Shown here piece after piece: positions 26,532-34,935 of a stretch of DNA of 34,981 nt. Origin of the DNA: Planctomycetaceae bacterium (lineage in GTDB: Bacteria; Planctomycetota; Planctomycetia; Planctomycetales; Planctomycetaceae). Position 1 is the stretch's first letter, and each line of letters begins with the position of its first letter. Location of the stretch: assembly GCA_028284145.1 (NCBI GenBank), contig JANQSH010000133.1, forward strand, positions 1 to 34,981, given 5' to 3'. Both the position numbers and the translations under genes were made by a program. The notes beneath the pieces were generated by a model. It had not been told where the DNA came from and did no database searches. It saw nothing but the letters and a program-made list of their open reading frames with translations.

Positions 26532-28004
26532 ATGATCCACCAATCAACAACACAATCTGGTCAACGCCCTGATTCGCGACGGGAATTCCTAAGGAAAACC
26601 GGCACCGGATTTGGCACCGTCGCATTGGCTTCGCTGATGGGACGGGACAGACAGGCAATCGCAGCGGAATCCCGAAAGATCGAAATTGACCCGTTGCGGC
26701 CCATGCAGGTTCGTGCGCCGCATTTTCCGCCCAAAGCGAGGAATGTCATCTTCCTGTTCATGTCCGGCGGTCCAAGTCAGATTCAGACGTTCGACTATAA
26801 ACCGGAATTGCACCGCCTCGATGGAACCGAACTGCCGGAAGATATTCAGCGTCGCAACGACACCATCGGAGGCGTCTTCAAACTTTGCACCAACCGATTG
26901 ATGGCACCACAGGTCGACTGGCAGCCGCACGGTCAAAGTCGATTGTGGATTTCGGATCTGCTTTCTCACACTGCCAAACATGCGGATGATCTTTGCGTCA
27001 TCAAAACCATGCAGGGGGAAAGTGCGAATCACGGGCCGGCTTGTTACCTGATGAATACCGGCGCGATTGTCCAGGGGCGACCAAGTCTGGGTTCATGGGT
27101 GACATACGGTCTGGGAAGCGAAAACCAGAACCTGCCAGGTTTCGTTGTGTTATTCAAAGTTGGTGCATTGGGAGGAGCCTCCAATTGGGGACAGGGGTTT
27201 TTACCGACCGCCTTTCAGGGAACGCGCTTGGCCCATCGAGGTGATCTTGTTCGTTTTCTGAAGTCAGCTTCTGCATCACCTGCCATTCAACGCAGCACGC
27301 TCTCGACATTGCAGCAACTCAATCGTCGTCATGCACAAACGCGAACACACGTCAATGACCTGGAAGGCCGAATTGCGAGTTATGAACTTGCCTACCGGTT
27401 GCAATCCGAAGCGATGAACATCGGTGACTTATCGGGTGAAACCAGATCAACATTAGCCAGCTATGGTATCGATGAAGATCCGACTGACGAGTTCGCGCGG
27501 ATGTGCCTGCTGTCACGACGGATGGTTGAAAAAGGTGTGCGATTTGTGCAGGTTTACAGCGCGTACGACAAGAGTGGCTGGGACGGACACTTTCGTTGCG
27601 ACGACAACCACCGCGCGAATGCTCTGCAGACCGACAAGCCCGTTGCCGCATTGCTGGCAGACTTGAAACAGCGCGGCCTGTTCGACGAGACACTCGTCAT
27701 CTGGGGCGGGGAATTCGGTCGTACACCAATGTCACAGGGAAAGACCGGCAGAAATCACAATCCGTACGCATTCAGTTTGTGGATGGCCGGTGGTGGCGTG
27801 AAAGGAGGACGATCTTTGGGGATGACAGATGACTTCGGGCTTTATCCCGAAACACGCCCCTACTCTATCCGCGATCTGCACGCGACCATTCTCGCTGCTC
27901 TCGGAATGGAAGCGGATGACCTCATCTTCAACCATAATGGACGCCCTGAACGATTGACCGGTGTTGAAGCCACGGCTGAGGTCATCCCCGGTGTGCTGGA
28001 TTAG
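26532..28004 (+). CDS. DUF1501 family protein with Tat signal
   Basis: A 490-residue protein with a twin-arginine signal (SRREFLRK at residues 15-22, then an Ala/Gly-rich hydrophobic stretch ending at AIAAES). The mature part is DUF1501, an alkaline-phosphatase/sulfatase-like fold: NVIFLFMSGGPSQIQTFDYKP, ESANHGPACYLMNTG, DKSGWDGH and the metal-site-like WGGEFGRTPMSQ followed by GRNHNPYAFSLWMAGGGVKGG. Export by Tat suggests folding, perhaps with metal, in the cytoplasm. DUF1549/DUF1553 plus DUF1501 is a very common planctomycete gene pair, probably one secreted complex, but its substrate is unknown. The stop codon TAG (28002-28004) is shared with the first bases of a MITE-like element. Confidence 0.95.
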   Translation: MIHQSTTQSGQRPDSRREFLRKTGTGFGTVALASLMGRDRQAIAAESRKIEIDPLRPMQVRAPHFPPKARNVIFLFMSGGPSQIQTFDYKPELHRLDGTELPEDIQRRNDTIGGVFKLCTNRLMAPQVDWQPHGQSRLWISDLLSHTAKHADDLCVIKTMQGESANHGPACYLMNTGAIVQGRPSLGSWVTYGLGSENQNLPGFVVLFKVGALGGASNWGQGFLPTAFQGTRLAHRGDLVRFLKSASASPAIQRSTLSTLQQLNRRHAQTRTHVNDLEGRIASYELAYRLQSEAMNIGDLSGETRSTLASYGIDEDPTDEFARMCLLSRRMVEKGVRFVQVYSAYDKSGWDGHFRCDDNHRANALQTDKPVAALLADLKQRGLFDETLVIWGGEFGRTPMSQGKTGRNHNPYAFSLWMAGGGVKGGRSLGMTDDFGLYPETRPYSIRDLHATILAALGMEADDLIFNHNGRPERLTGVEATAEVIPGVLD

Positions 28005-28100
28005 AGCGTATTACGATTTTCTGTGCCGAGATGAACGTTGTTTGGCCTGCAAATACAGGCCCCCACGAGCCAGAGACGACACGAAAAAGTAAACAGCTCT
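28003..28100 (+). repeat. MITE-like element, copy 6, overlapping the DUF1501 stop codon
   Basis: It runs from AGAGCGTATTACG to GTAAACAGCTCT and is flanked by T on the left and A on the right (TAGAGC...GCTCTA). The TAG stop of the upstream gene uses the A and G of the element plus the preceding T. It contains a 6-bp hairpin GGCCTG/CAGGCC at 28044-28061. It fills most of the gap between convergent genes. Confidence 0.88.
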
Positions 28101-28126
28101 AAACCCCATCGCGTTGAGTTTGCTGC

Positions 28127-29884
28127 TCAGCGGCGGAATAAACGGTTGAGGTCAAGATTGCCCGGCAGTCGATCTCCAGCAGCGACCTTCTGCAGGAATT
28201 TTTTCGCCAGATCTTCCTGCAGATTCAGGTCCGACAACACTGCGCCATAGCGTGTATTCAAGCTGGATTGCAACTTGTTCACGCGTTCGGTGATTTGAGC
28301 ATCGGCCTGTTGAACCAGTTTTTCCTTTTGAGCAGCGATCTGTTTTGCAGCATACTTTTCCATTCCATGTGCAAGTTGGTCGCCCAGATTTGACTGTACC
28401 TTCCAACTGGGGTCTTTCACCGTGCCGCTGAGGTCGACATTCGCTGTCAGTTGTTGCACACTTTTCACAGCCGACTCGATTGCGCCACTGACCTCCGGCT
28501 GCACACTTTCGGAGATCGTCGGCTTGATGTCCATGTTGTTCAAAGTGAGAGAAACACGTCCAGTCAGGTCTTCGCCGACAATCCGCACATGCCCGATGCA
28601 TTGCGTGTGCCCGGCGGTCACATTCAAAGTCAATTTTTCCGCATCACCCAGCAGGTACTCGCCCGGACGCGGCGTTGTGAATGTCAGATGCCAGTCCTGA
28701 ATCGGTTTTTCGGGGCGCAGGTCAACAATTCCCTGGATATAGACACCCTGATCTCCCTGAGAGTGAATTTCGACAATCATCGGTTCATCCAGAGTTTTTG
28801 GATCGGAGGTGATGCCTGTTGCCACTCCCTGGTAAGCAATCGGTTCCCCATCGATGTCGATCTCTCCCGAAAGTTTCAGGCGTTTGATCGCGAACTTCGG
28901 CAGTGGCTTTTCCATGGGAAACAGAACCATCCGGCCTCGGAAACGCTCCGGCTCCGGAGTGTCGGAAAATGCCTTGGCGTACTTCTGAATGAACTCGATC
29001 CATTCGGCTGCTTCTGTCAATTGCTGCTGTAACTCAGGCCCCAGCAATTGGCGAGAAATCGATTCGGCATCGAGTTTGAAATCGTTGATGCGGTTGCGGA
29101 TATCATCCAGATCCTGTTGTCTTGCTGCGTTCAGTTGATCAAAATCGCCACGTGCACGACCGGCCAGCGTGTTGAGTTTCTGCCGCAGTTGTTGCGCTTC
29201 CCGCAAAAGATTCTGGATTTCCTGTGCTGACTCCTGATACATCTGAATTCGCTCAATGGGATTGTCGCCCGCGTTTTTGATGCGGTCTTCGAGAGCCTTG
29301 ATGCGATGTTCGTAATTTTTCAGTTGTGCTTCGAGTGAATCAAATCGCTGTGTCCAGTCAGCATGCATGCTTTCGGCCATGCGGACGGATTCAAATTGAC
29401 CCGGGTCGAGTTGTTCTTCCAGCTTCAGGACAACTCCGTCGAGCCATTGTGCGCCAAACTCCGCAGCCCTTTGTTTCAGTTTCTCGCTGAGACTCCATCC
29501 CAGACCGGTGGAATCCGGAGGTGGGACATCGTCCAACTGTCCCGAAGTTGCGCGCGGCGTGCCGAACTTCAAACCTTCAATCGTCGCATCTTTGATGATG
29601 TACGATCGCCGCAACAAAGCCGAACCAGACAGGTCAACATTGAGACTCTCGAATTCGATGAGGTTGGTCATCGGGTCGCTCGGGTTGGCAATTGCGACGG
29701 TGCGCAATCGGGTATCTGGCGGGAAGAACTTTGTGGTCACATCATCAATGTCAACTTTGGCACCGGCAACCATCTGACCGGACTGCACCATCGAAAACCG
29801 GATCAACGGGTCGAATCCGAACGCGAAAAATGCCCAGACAATCGCCACGATGATGACACGCGGAATCACATATCCCCAACGCAT
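28127..29884 (-). CDS. TIGR03545 family envelope protein
   Basis: A 585-residue protein with one N-terminal membrane helix (about 7-24, VIPRVIIVAIVWAFFAFG) followed by DPLIRFSMVQSGQMVAGAKVDID, the characteristic AsmA-like beginning of TIGR03545. A coiled coil occupies about 165-270, and the C-terminal half is beta-rich (LKLSGEIDIDGEPIAYQGVATGI, GVYIQGIVDLRPEKPI) as in AsmA-type lipid-related proteins. GGAG lies 6 nt before the ATG. The gene follows the TIGR03546 gene by 55 bp on the same strand, the known partner of this family. A role in outer-envelope lipid or protein handling is inferred from the AsmA resemblance only. Confidence 0.9.
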   Translation of the reverse strand: MRWGYVIPRVIIVAIVWAFFAFGFDPLIRFSMVQSGQMVAGAKVDIDDVTTKFFPPDTRLRTVAIANPSDPMTNLIEFESLNVDLSGSALLRRSYIIKDATIEGLKFGTPRATSGQLDDVPPPDSTGLGWSLSEKLKQRAAEFGAQWLDGVVLKLEEQLDPGQFESVRMAESMHADWTQRFDSLEAQLKNYEHRIKALEDRIKNAGDNPIERIQMYQESAQEIQNLLREAQQLRQKLNTLAGRARGDFDQLNAARQQDLDDIRNRINDFKLDAESISRQLLGPELQQQLTEAAEWIEFIQKYAKAFSDTPEPERFRGRMVLFPMEKPLPKFAIKRLKLSGEIDIDGEPIAYQGVATGITSDPKTLDEPMIVEIHSQGDQGVYIQGIVDLRPEKPIQDWHLTFTTPRPGEYLLGDAEKLTLNVTAGHTQCIGHVRIVGEDLTGRVSLTLNNMDIKPTISESVQPEVSGAIESAVKSVQQLTANVDLSGTVKDPSWKVQSNLGDQLAHGMEKYAAKQIAAQKEKLVQQADAQITERVNKLQSSLNTRYGAVLSDLNLQEDLAKKFLQKVAAGDRLPGNLDLNRLFRR

Positions 29885-29939
29885 ATTTCACTCCAATCCT
29901 TTGGATGAACGCCTGCGAACAATCGGAAAAACGAATACG

Positions 29940-30464
29940 TTACAAAGTTGGTTTGATGATTTTACCAGTCCACTCGGCTCCCAGTAGAACACGACCGATC
30001 CACATTCGTCGGATTTTTGCAGAGAGGATCGGCAACAGTCTGGCAATCAACGGCTGTGACAAAAGATAGAGCGGGTAGCAGAGGATGAGTCCTGTCACCA
30101 GGCTGCCGAGGACAACTGTGTTATTGAAATTCGTCCACGGAACAACAGGTTGATTGGCAAACACCGTCCAGTAGGGAATGAGCGGTTCGACGTTGAGTAG
30201 AAAATAGCCGATTTTGTCGGTCAGCGGATCGATCAACATGCCAACCCATGAGAATAGAAAGGCTGAGAGCATTCCTGCCGCAAGATTGACGCGCGACGCA
30301 CAAAGGATGGTCATCAATGCGACCGCGATCAAATTCCCCTTGGGAACAAGTCCGATGACCATTCCCATCGCAAATCCGAGTGTGACCTGCCGGGGCGTCG
30401 AGTCGGCGGAGATCGCCATCGCAACAAATCGAAGTGGACGAATGAGGAATACAAAATTGCCCAT
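29940..30464 (-). CDS. TIGR03546 family (DUF2062-like) membrane protein
   Basis: A 174-residue polytopic membrane protein. The family block STPRQVTLGFAMGMVIGLVPKGNLIAV lies near the N-terminus, followed by two or three more hydrophobic spans (LAAGMLSAFLFSWVGMLIDP, NTVVLGSLVTGLILCYPLYLL). The ATG at 30464 has AGGAG 8 nt upstream; a longer reading to 30584 has no support. It lies 55 bp before the TIGR03545 gene, and the two form a conserved pair in Planctomycetes and other Gram-negative groups. The function is unknown. Confidence 0.9.
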   Translation of the reverse strand: MGNFVFLIRPLRFVAMAISADSTPRQVTLGFAMGMVIGLVPKGNLIAVALMTILCASRVNLAAGMLSAFLFSWVGMLIDPLTDKIGYFLLNVEPLIPYWTVFANQPVVPWTNFNNTVVLGSLVTGLILCYPLYLLSQPLIARLLPILSAKIRRMWIGRVLLGAEWTGKIIKPTL

Positions 30465-30668
30465 GCGGAGCACTCCTGAGATTGGAATTGAGGCGCTCGT
30501 CGGGGAAATGGATTCGTCGCGCCGCCTGGTGTTGGAGGAAAATGAAAGGTGGCGGATTGTCTGGCGATGTGCGAGATGTGTCAAGTCGAAGGGAGCGTGA
30601 AAGAAGGGCTGATTCAGCGGCAGGAATTGCCGAAAGTCAGCAGGCAGGGGGGGCGATGTAAATTTTCA

Positions 30669-30742
30669 ACCGTCATTCCCATGCGGTGTGGAATCCAGTC
30701 TTCCGGCATGCTCTGAATCCCCACCTGTGCAGGGATGATTTG
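30669..30742 (+). repeat. Second dispersed repeat type, copy B
   Basis: It starts GTCATTCCCATGCGGTGTGG (one base before 30671) and ends GAATCCCCACCTGTGCAGGG followed by ATGATT. The ends are imperfect inverted complements. It resembles the copy at 15728-15813. Confidence 0.5.
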
Positions 30743-30754
30743 AGATCGTCTGTC

Positions 30755-30855
30755 TGGAGCAGTTTACCTTTTCGTGTGGCGGTTCCCGCTCGTGGGAGTC
30801 TGCGTTTGCAGGCCAAAAGACGATTTTCGCGCCACAGAAGAGCGTGATACAATCC
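30755..30855 (-). repeat. MITE-like element, copy 7 (minus orientation)
   Basis: Read on the plus strand it runs from GGAGCAGTTTACC to AGAGCGTGATAC. The core GTTTGCAGGCC and CGCTCGTGGGAG segments match the other copies. The palindromic terminus is partly eroded. It lies in the gap between the TIGR03546 gene and the ammonium transporter terminator and directly abuts a 9-bp hairpin at 30858-30879. Confidence 0.85.
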
Positions 30856-30857
30856 AG

Positions 30858-30879
30858 CCGCGTCGATACCTCGACGCGG
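30858..30879. other. Perfect hairpin CCGCGTCGA-TACC-TCGACGCGG
   Basis: Nine-bp arms with a 4-nt loop, immediately beside MITE-like copy 7. There is no T-run on either side, so it is not an obvious terminator. Confidence 0.6.
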
Positions 30880-31012
30880 TACCGCCGTGCGTAGCACGTT
30901 GGCTGAATCAATTCTTTGCGACTTCGAAAGAGCCATCTTCTCCCCGACATGCTTGCCCAACTGTGTAATGCAAAGCATGGCATACAGGAAGACTCAACCC
31001 GCCCGACAACCT

Positions 31013-31036
31013 GTGTTGCCACAGGTGTGGCAACAC
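31013..31036. other. Perfect hairpin GTGTTGCCAC-AGGT-GTGGCAACAC
   Basis: Ten-bp arms with a 4-nt loop, adjoining the ammonium transporter terminator on its far side. It may be a second terminator stem or a transcript-end structure. Confidence 0.65.
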
Positions 31037-31080
31037 AAAAAGGGAGGAGACGAGACATCTATCCTCATCATCTCCTCCCC
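31037..31080 (-). terminator. Rho-independent terminator of the ammonium transporter gene
   Basis: On the minus strand GGGAGGAGA (31071-31079) pairs with TCTCCTCCC (31042-31050), followed by TTTTTG. It lies about 48 bp after the stop codon. Confidence 0.88.
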
Positions 31081-31126
31081 GGATTTGTGGTCGATCAATC
31101 GTGCCTCCTGCATGAACCAACCGATT

Positions 31127-32830
31127 TTATATCGGGTTTGACACGTGAGCGTAGGCAGGCATACCATGCTCACCGATATCCAGACCGCGAGATTCTTCTT
31201 CCTCACTCACGCGCAGAATGTTGAGGCCTTTCATGATTGCGAACAGAACGAGCATTGTGAAAAATGCCCAGACGCAGATCACAACGGTCGACTTCAACTG
31301 AATCATGATGTATTCAGATCGAGTGACCGCTTCCATGATGACTTCACCGGCGGCATTCTTCATTTCGTTGCCATCGGCATCAAGTTTTGCGAATTCAGGT
31401 AGAACAGCCCCAAAGATTCCGGTAGCGATACCACCCCAGACACCACACAGGCCATGAACGGGCCACGCACCAACGGGATCGTCAATTTTCAGGCGATCCA
31501 GCAAGATGATACCGAAAACAACCAGCACACCACCAACAGCACCGATAATTAACGCACTTTCCTGTGAGACTTGATCGCAGTTGGCGGTGATCGAGACAAG
31601 ACCGGCCAGCACGCCGTTGAGTGCCATCGTCAGATCTGGTTTGCCAAACATGATCCATGAGGCGAATAATGCGACAGCACCACCGGCCGCCGCCGCAATC
31701 GTCGTGGTGACAGCACACCAGGTCGTTGTTTCGGCATTGATGGCGTCGGAATATGCCAACTGGCTGCCGGGGTTAAAGCCGTACCATCCGACCCAGAGAA
31801 TGAAAACACCCAATGCGGCCATAGCTATGTTGTGACCCGGAATCGGAATGGACTTGCCTTCAGCCGTATAACGACCTTTACGTGCACCCAGCACAATCGC
31901 ACCTGCCAGACCAGCAAAGCCGCCCACGGCATGTACCACGACCGATCCAGCAAAGTCAGCAAACCCCCATTCCGCCAAAGGCCCACCGCCCCACTTCCAC
32001 ATGCCGCTGATCGGATAAATAAACCCGGTCAGGACTACCGTATACACGAGATATCCCACGAATTTCATTCGACCGGCGACGGCACCAGAGACAATCGTTG
32101 CAGCAGTCGCGGCAAAGGCAACCTGGAACAGAAAGTCAACAGCATTACTGGCGTAAGGTTCGCCATCAACGTATGTCGGTGATTCCGTCCAGTTTCCATC
32201 GGAATCCTGCTGGGCATCACGTGAAATAAATGTTCCGCCCCACTTGAACCAGGTGACTTCTTCTCCTTCATCCCATCCCGGATACATCAGGTTGTAACCA
32301 ACAACGAGAAACAGCAAAACACCGAGGCAGAGGTCCATTACATTTTTGCAGAGGATATTCACGACGTTCTTTGCTGAGTTCAACCCTGCTTCAAGCATTG
32401 CAAAACCGGACTGCATGAAGATTACCAGCACGGCACAGAAAAACATCACAATCGTGTTAATTGTGTATGTTAATTCTTCCGCTGCGGTCCAGGTGAATGA
32501 CTCTTCCTCCCTCTTTGCGTCCGTATCATCTCCATCGGCAGTCATCCCTTCTGCGCCGTTGGCGGTTGACGACTCATCACCGTCTGCATCGGTCTCTTCG
32601 GTGGATGTCGAACCAGTTACTTTCGTCGTTTTGCCACCGTCTTCAGACTCAGAGGCGGCATCGGATTCGACTTCCGCAGTGGCAGCATCATCGGTTGAGT
32701 CTTCGTTTTGGAGTAACGCAACCAAAACCTCGGATGGTGATTCCGCAGCGAAAGATGACAGGGGTATCGTCCCCGTCATGAGGAGTGCCACCATCATCAG
32801 TGGCACGAGCGCTGTGCGACGCAAATTCAT
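31127..32830 (-). CDS. amt: Ammonium transporter, Amt/MEP/Rh family
   Basis: A 567-residue protein from the ATG at 32830 (GAGG 9 nt upstream); a reading extended to 32884 is not supported. A signal peptide (to about residue 28, SSFAA) is followed by an unusual acidic Ser/Thr/Asp/Glu-rich segment (about 29-115) and then the 11-helix Amt core. Family marks are present: MLEAGLNSAKNVVNILCKN, the conserved Asp in GFADFAGS, and the pore twin histidines in SVVVHAVGG and PVHGLCGVWG. It conducts ammonium or ammonia into the cytoplasm. No glnK/PII gene is beside it, which is the usual partner. Regulation by nitrogen through sigma-54 is suggested by the promoter-like site upstream. A clear terminator makes it monocistronic. 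Confidence 0.96.
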   Translation of the reverse strand: MNLRRTALVPLMMVALLMTGTIPLSSFAAESPSEVLVALLQNEDSTDDAATAEVESDAASESEDGGKTTKVTGSTSTEETDADGDESSTANGAEGMTADGDDTDAKREEESFTWTAAEELTYTINTIVMFFCAVLVIFMQSGFAMLEAGLNSAKNVVNILCKNVMDLCLGVLLFLVVGYNLMYPGWDEGEEVTWFKWGGTFISRDAQQDSDGNWTESPTYVDGEPYASNAVDFLFQVAFAATAATIVSGAVAGRMKFVGYLVYTVVLTGFIYPISGMWKWGGGPLAEWGFADFAGSVVVHAVGGFAGLAGAIVLGARKGRYTAEGKSIPIPGHNIAMAALGVFILWVGWYGFNPGSQLAYSDAINAETTTWCAVTTTIAAAAGGAVALFASWIMFGKPDLTMALNGVLAGLVSITANCDQVSQESALIIGAVGGVLVVFGIILLDRLKIDDPVGAWPVHGLCGVWGGIATGIFGAVLPEFAKLDADGNEMKNAAGEVIMEAVTRSEYIMIQLKSTVVICVWAFFTMLVLFAIMKGLNILRVSEEEESRGLDIGEHGMPAYAHVSNPI

Positions 32831-33483
32831 TGTTTCTTCCCTCGTTGTTACAGTCGAGTCATGAGTTTTCCGGTTCGTGGCCACCGAAACTCTGGCGGCT
32901 GGACATCAATTCGTTGTCAAGTCGAAGAAAATGTCGCGAAGGCCTCCGAGGAACGACAGATCATCCTTGTGCAGCAACTCTTTCCGGCCATTATCGCAGA
33001 CGCGTTCTGCGAATACGGAATGCCCCGAACCTGCTTGTCAAGTCGTGAGTCAAATCAAGTTGCGACCTTTGCGGACAATTTTCATGAAGTTTTCGGGAAA
33101 GCAATTATTGTGCCTTTTTCTAGGCGTGCTGCCTGTGGGTGAGTTGTAAGATTCTGCTGTTGAGAGTCTTATAGTGTTTCTTCTCGCGCAGCAACGATGT
33201 CAAACTGGAGTATTCCTTATCGACCTGCTGGCTGAAAGGGCATAGCTGCCTGGTAAGCAGGCGGATTTTGAGAGACATTCATTTGTGGGATTCATACCGT
33301 TAGCGGGGCGACAAAGGGAGAGGAGAGCCACAATGTGAAAGGGCTGTTTCAGCTGACCATTCTGAGAGGGGACAGCATTCCATTTCGCTTGATTTTCCGA
33401 TCCGGACGAACGGTTGCGGTGTGTCAACGTTGCCGCAGGTTGCAACGTTCGATAGACTCTCCCCTTCGGAAAAGAGAACGGTC
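32831..33483. other. Upstream region of amt and of tRNA-Ser
   Basis: A 650-bp region without a gene. It contains the sigma-54-type site at 33099-33117 and an 8-bp inverted repeat AACGTTGC/GCAACGTT (33426-33433, 33442-33449) just before the tRNA. If the sigma-54 site is used, the amt leader is about 260 nt long. Confidence 0.4.
33099..33117 (-). promoter_or_regulatory. Candidate sigma-54 promoter for amt
   Basis: On the minus strand AGGCAC-AATAA-TTGCT keeps the GG and GC dinucleotides at the required 10-bp separation of -24/-12 promoters and matches the consensus TGGCAC-N5-TTGC except for the first base. It is placed about 260 bp upstream of a nitrogen-uptake gene. Confidence 0.5.
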
Positions 33484-33571
<88 letters not shown>

Positions 33572-33575
33572 TAAC

Positions 33576-33610
33576 AGAAGCTGTCCCCTTGGGGACAGCT
33601 TCTTTCGTTT
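33576..33610 (+). terminator. Rho-independent terminator of tRNA-Ser
   Basis: AGAAGCTGTCCCC (33576-33588) and GGGGACAGCTTCT (33591-33603) form a perfect 13-bp stem with a TT loop, followed by TTCGTTT. Confidence 0.93.
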
Positions 33611-33786
33611 AGGGGACAGAAAACGCCGCATTCCTCGGGAAATAAAGCACTTTTCACACGATCGCTGTTTTGTTGCGGACAGAATCGTGCATGCGTCTGT
33701 CGATATCAGGACATCATTTCTGACACAATAATGACACAATGAAATTGGCTCCAGAATCGACGTAAGTGTGATAGACAAGACTGTGA

Positions 33787-33809
33787 TTTTGGTCCGTTTT
33801 GGACCAAAA
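33787..33809. other. Perfect inverted repeat TTTTGGTCC-GTTTT-GGACCAAAA
   Basis: Nine-bp arms and a 5-nt centre, 20 bp before a tandem repeat. It could be a protein-binding site or mobile element trace; no gene is adjacent. Confidence 0.6.
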
Positions 33810-33828
33810 GAAGATGGTCAGAGGCAAT

Positions 33829-33870
33829 GACGCCCAATAAAACATCAACGACGCCCAATAAAACATCAAC
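33829..33870 (+). repeat. Two perfect tandem copies of a 21-bp unit
   Basis: The unit starts GACGCCCAATAAAACATCAA and ends in C; copies are at 33829-33849 and 33850-33870 without a mismatch. It lies in the gene-free stretch 33611-34183, where two near-identical CACCGAAC(T/A)TAGAT strings (about 33979 and 34048) are the only other repeated pieces I see. Confidence 0.9.
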
Positions 33871-34183
33871 TTTCTGAGAGCCTGAAACCATCATATCTGA
33901 CGACCTCAGCCCCTCCACCCCTCGTTACACCCCACCAGGGGCTTCGGCGATTCACAGCACTCTGAATCAGGTCCTCCTCACCGAACTTAGATTCGATTTG
34001 TCCCAGGAAACGGCCAAATCAAACAAAGTGACCACGAATTCGCTTCACCGAACATAGATCACTTTGCGACCAAAAGACTGTCTCAAAGAACCAAATGGAC
34101 CTTCTCATACATCAGAAGGCCGTTTCGCTCGAGGGAACGCCGTACAACACGGTAGGACTCCTCTGAAGTAGCAACAACGCGTA

Positions 34184-34813
34184 TCAAAGATCAAAATCTA
34201 AAGAGGCAAAGTCATCTTGGAGTACCAGTCGAATTCTCTTTTCTTCAGACAGCCTCTCTCGCACAAATTTTCTATTGATTTTGTTAAATGCCTGAATATC
34301 TGTGGCAACAACGACTATCAAGCTGACTCCAGCCAAGACATTTCGAATGAGATTTGAGATGACTGCCGAGTGTCCAGTCTCCACCTCGATCGCGACCTTC
34401 TTTCCGGCCTTTTCTGCCAGGACATCACATCGTCCGGTGACGTCTGCATCGCGATTCGACTCAACGTTTACATCGAAACCAAGTTTGGAGAGATGACTCG
34501 CGTACCTTTTCTTAAAGTACTCATGTGATTGTCGTTCTTTCTGCAATCGCTCAGGTAACATGTCAAGCCATTCCTGAGCGGTAGAAGTCGGCGATAGAAC
34601 CACCCGAAACGTTCTACCGAACTTCATCTGCGCGGTTGTGACAACATTCTCTGAAACTAGAAACTGTCGCAGTCGGTTTCCTTTTGAGTTGCTCAGACCA
34701 GTACGTTTATATCTCAGTGGAATTCCATCCAATGGGTGAGCGATCACATCCTTCAGGAGTATGGCTGACTCCTCATAAGTGTCTTCAATCGTAAAAGGCT
34801 TTGGCCTCTCCAT
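34184..34813 (-). CDS. Orphan C-terminal-type module of HerA/TraG-like ATPases (winged helix + nuclease-like)
   Basis: A 209-residue protein. Residues 5-75 (FTIEDTYEESAILLKDVIAHPLDG, RYKRTGLSNSKGNRLRQFLV) look like the winged-helix segment that follows the ATPase in bacterial and archaeal HerA/TraG-like proteins. Residues 95-175 resemble a PD-(D/E)XK nuclease-like fold, with Asp130 in GRCDVLAEK and Glu143/Glu145 in VAIEVETGHSAVISNLIRNVL. The ATPase part is missing: an in-frame TAA lies 24 nt before the ATG, and beyond it an IS3-type end begins. Thus this is either a truncated remnant or an independently made nuclease-like protein. The lysine of a canonical ExK motif is replaced by Glu, as I recall for this subgroup. 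No Shine-Dalgarno signal is visible. Confidence 0.65.
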   Translation of the reverse strand: MERPKPFTIEDTYEESAILLKDVIAHPLDGIPLRYKRTGLSNSKGNRLRQFLVSENVVTTAQMKFGRTFRVVLSPTSTAQEWLDMLPERLQKERQSHEYFKKRYASHLSKLGFDVNVESNRDADVTGRCDVLAEKAGKKVAIEVETGHSAVISNLIRNVLAGVSLIVVVATDIQAFNKINRKFVRERLSEEKRIRLVLQDDFASLDFDL

Positions 34814-34895
34814 GAAAACTACAAGTACCCAGTCTTAATAAAGGTTTCGATTGGAAACCGTCCCTTCTTCCTTCAAGACCCTCTGGGGTGCTTCA

Positions 34896-34935
34896 TGTTT
34901 TGTGGACAGTCTAACTCCTTAAATCGGCACAATGG
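34896..34935 (-). mobile_element. Probable right end of an IS3-family element
   Basis: The transposase stop is at 34936-34938. The sequence TGTTTTGTGGACAGTCTAAC at 34896-34915 starts with TG and has the GGACAGT core typical of IS3-type terminal repeats. The exact boundary needs the other end, which is outside the window. Confidence 0.45.
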
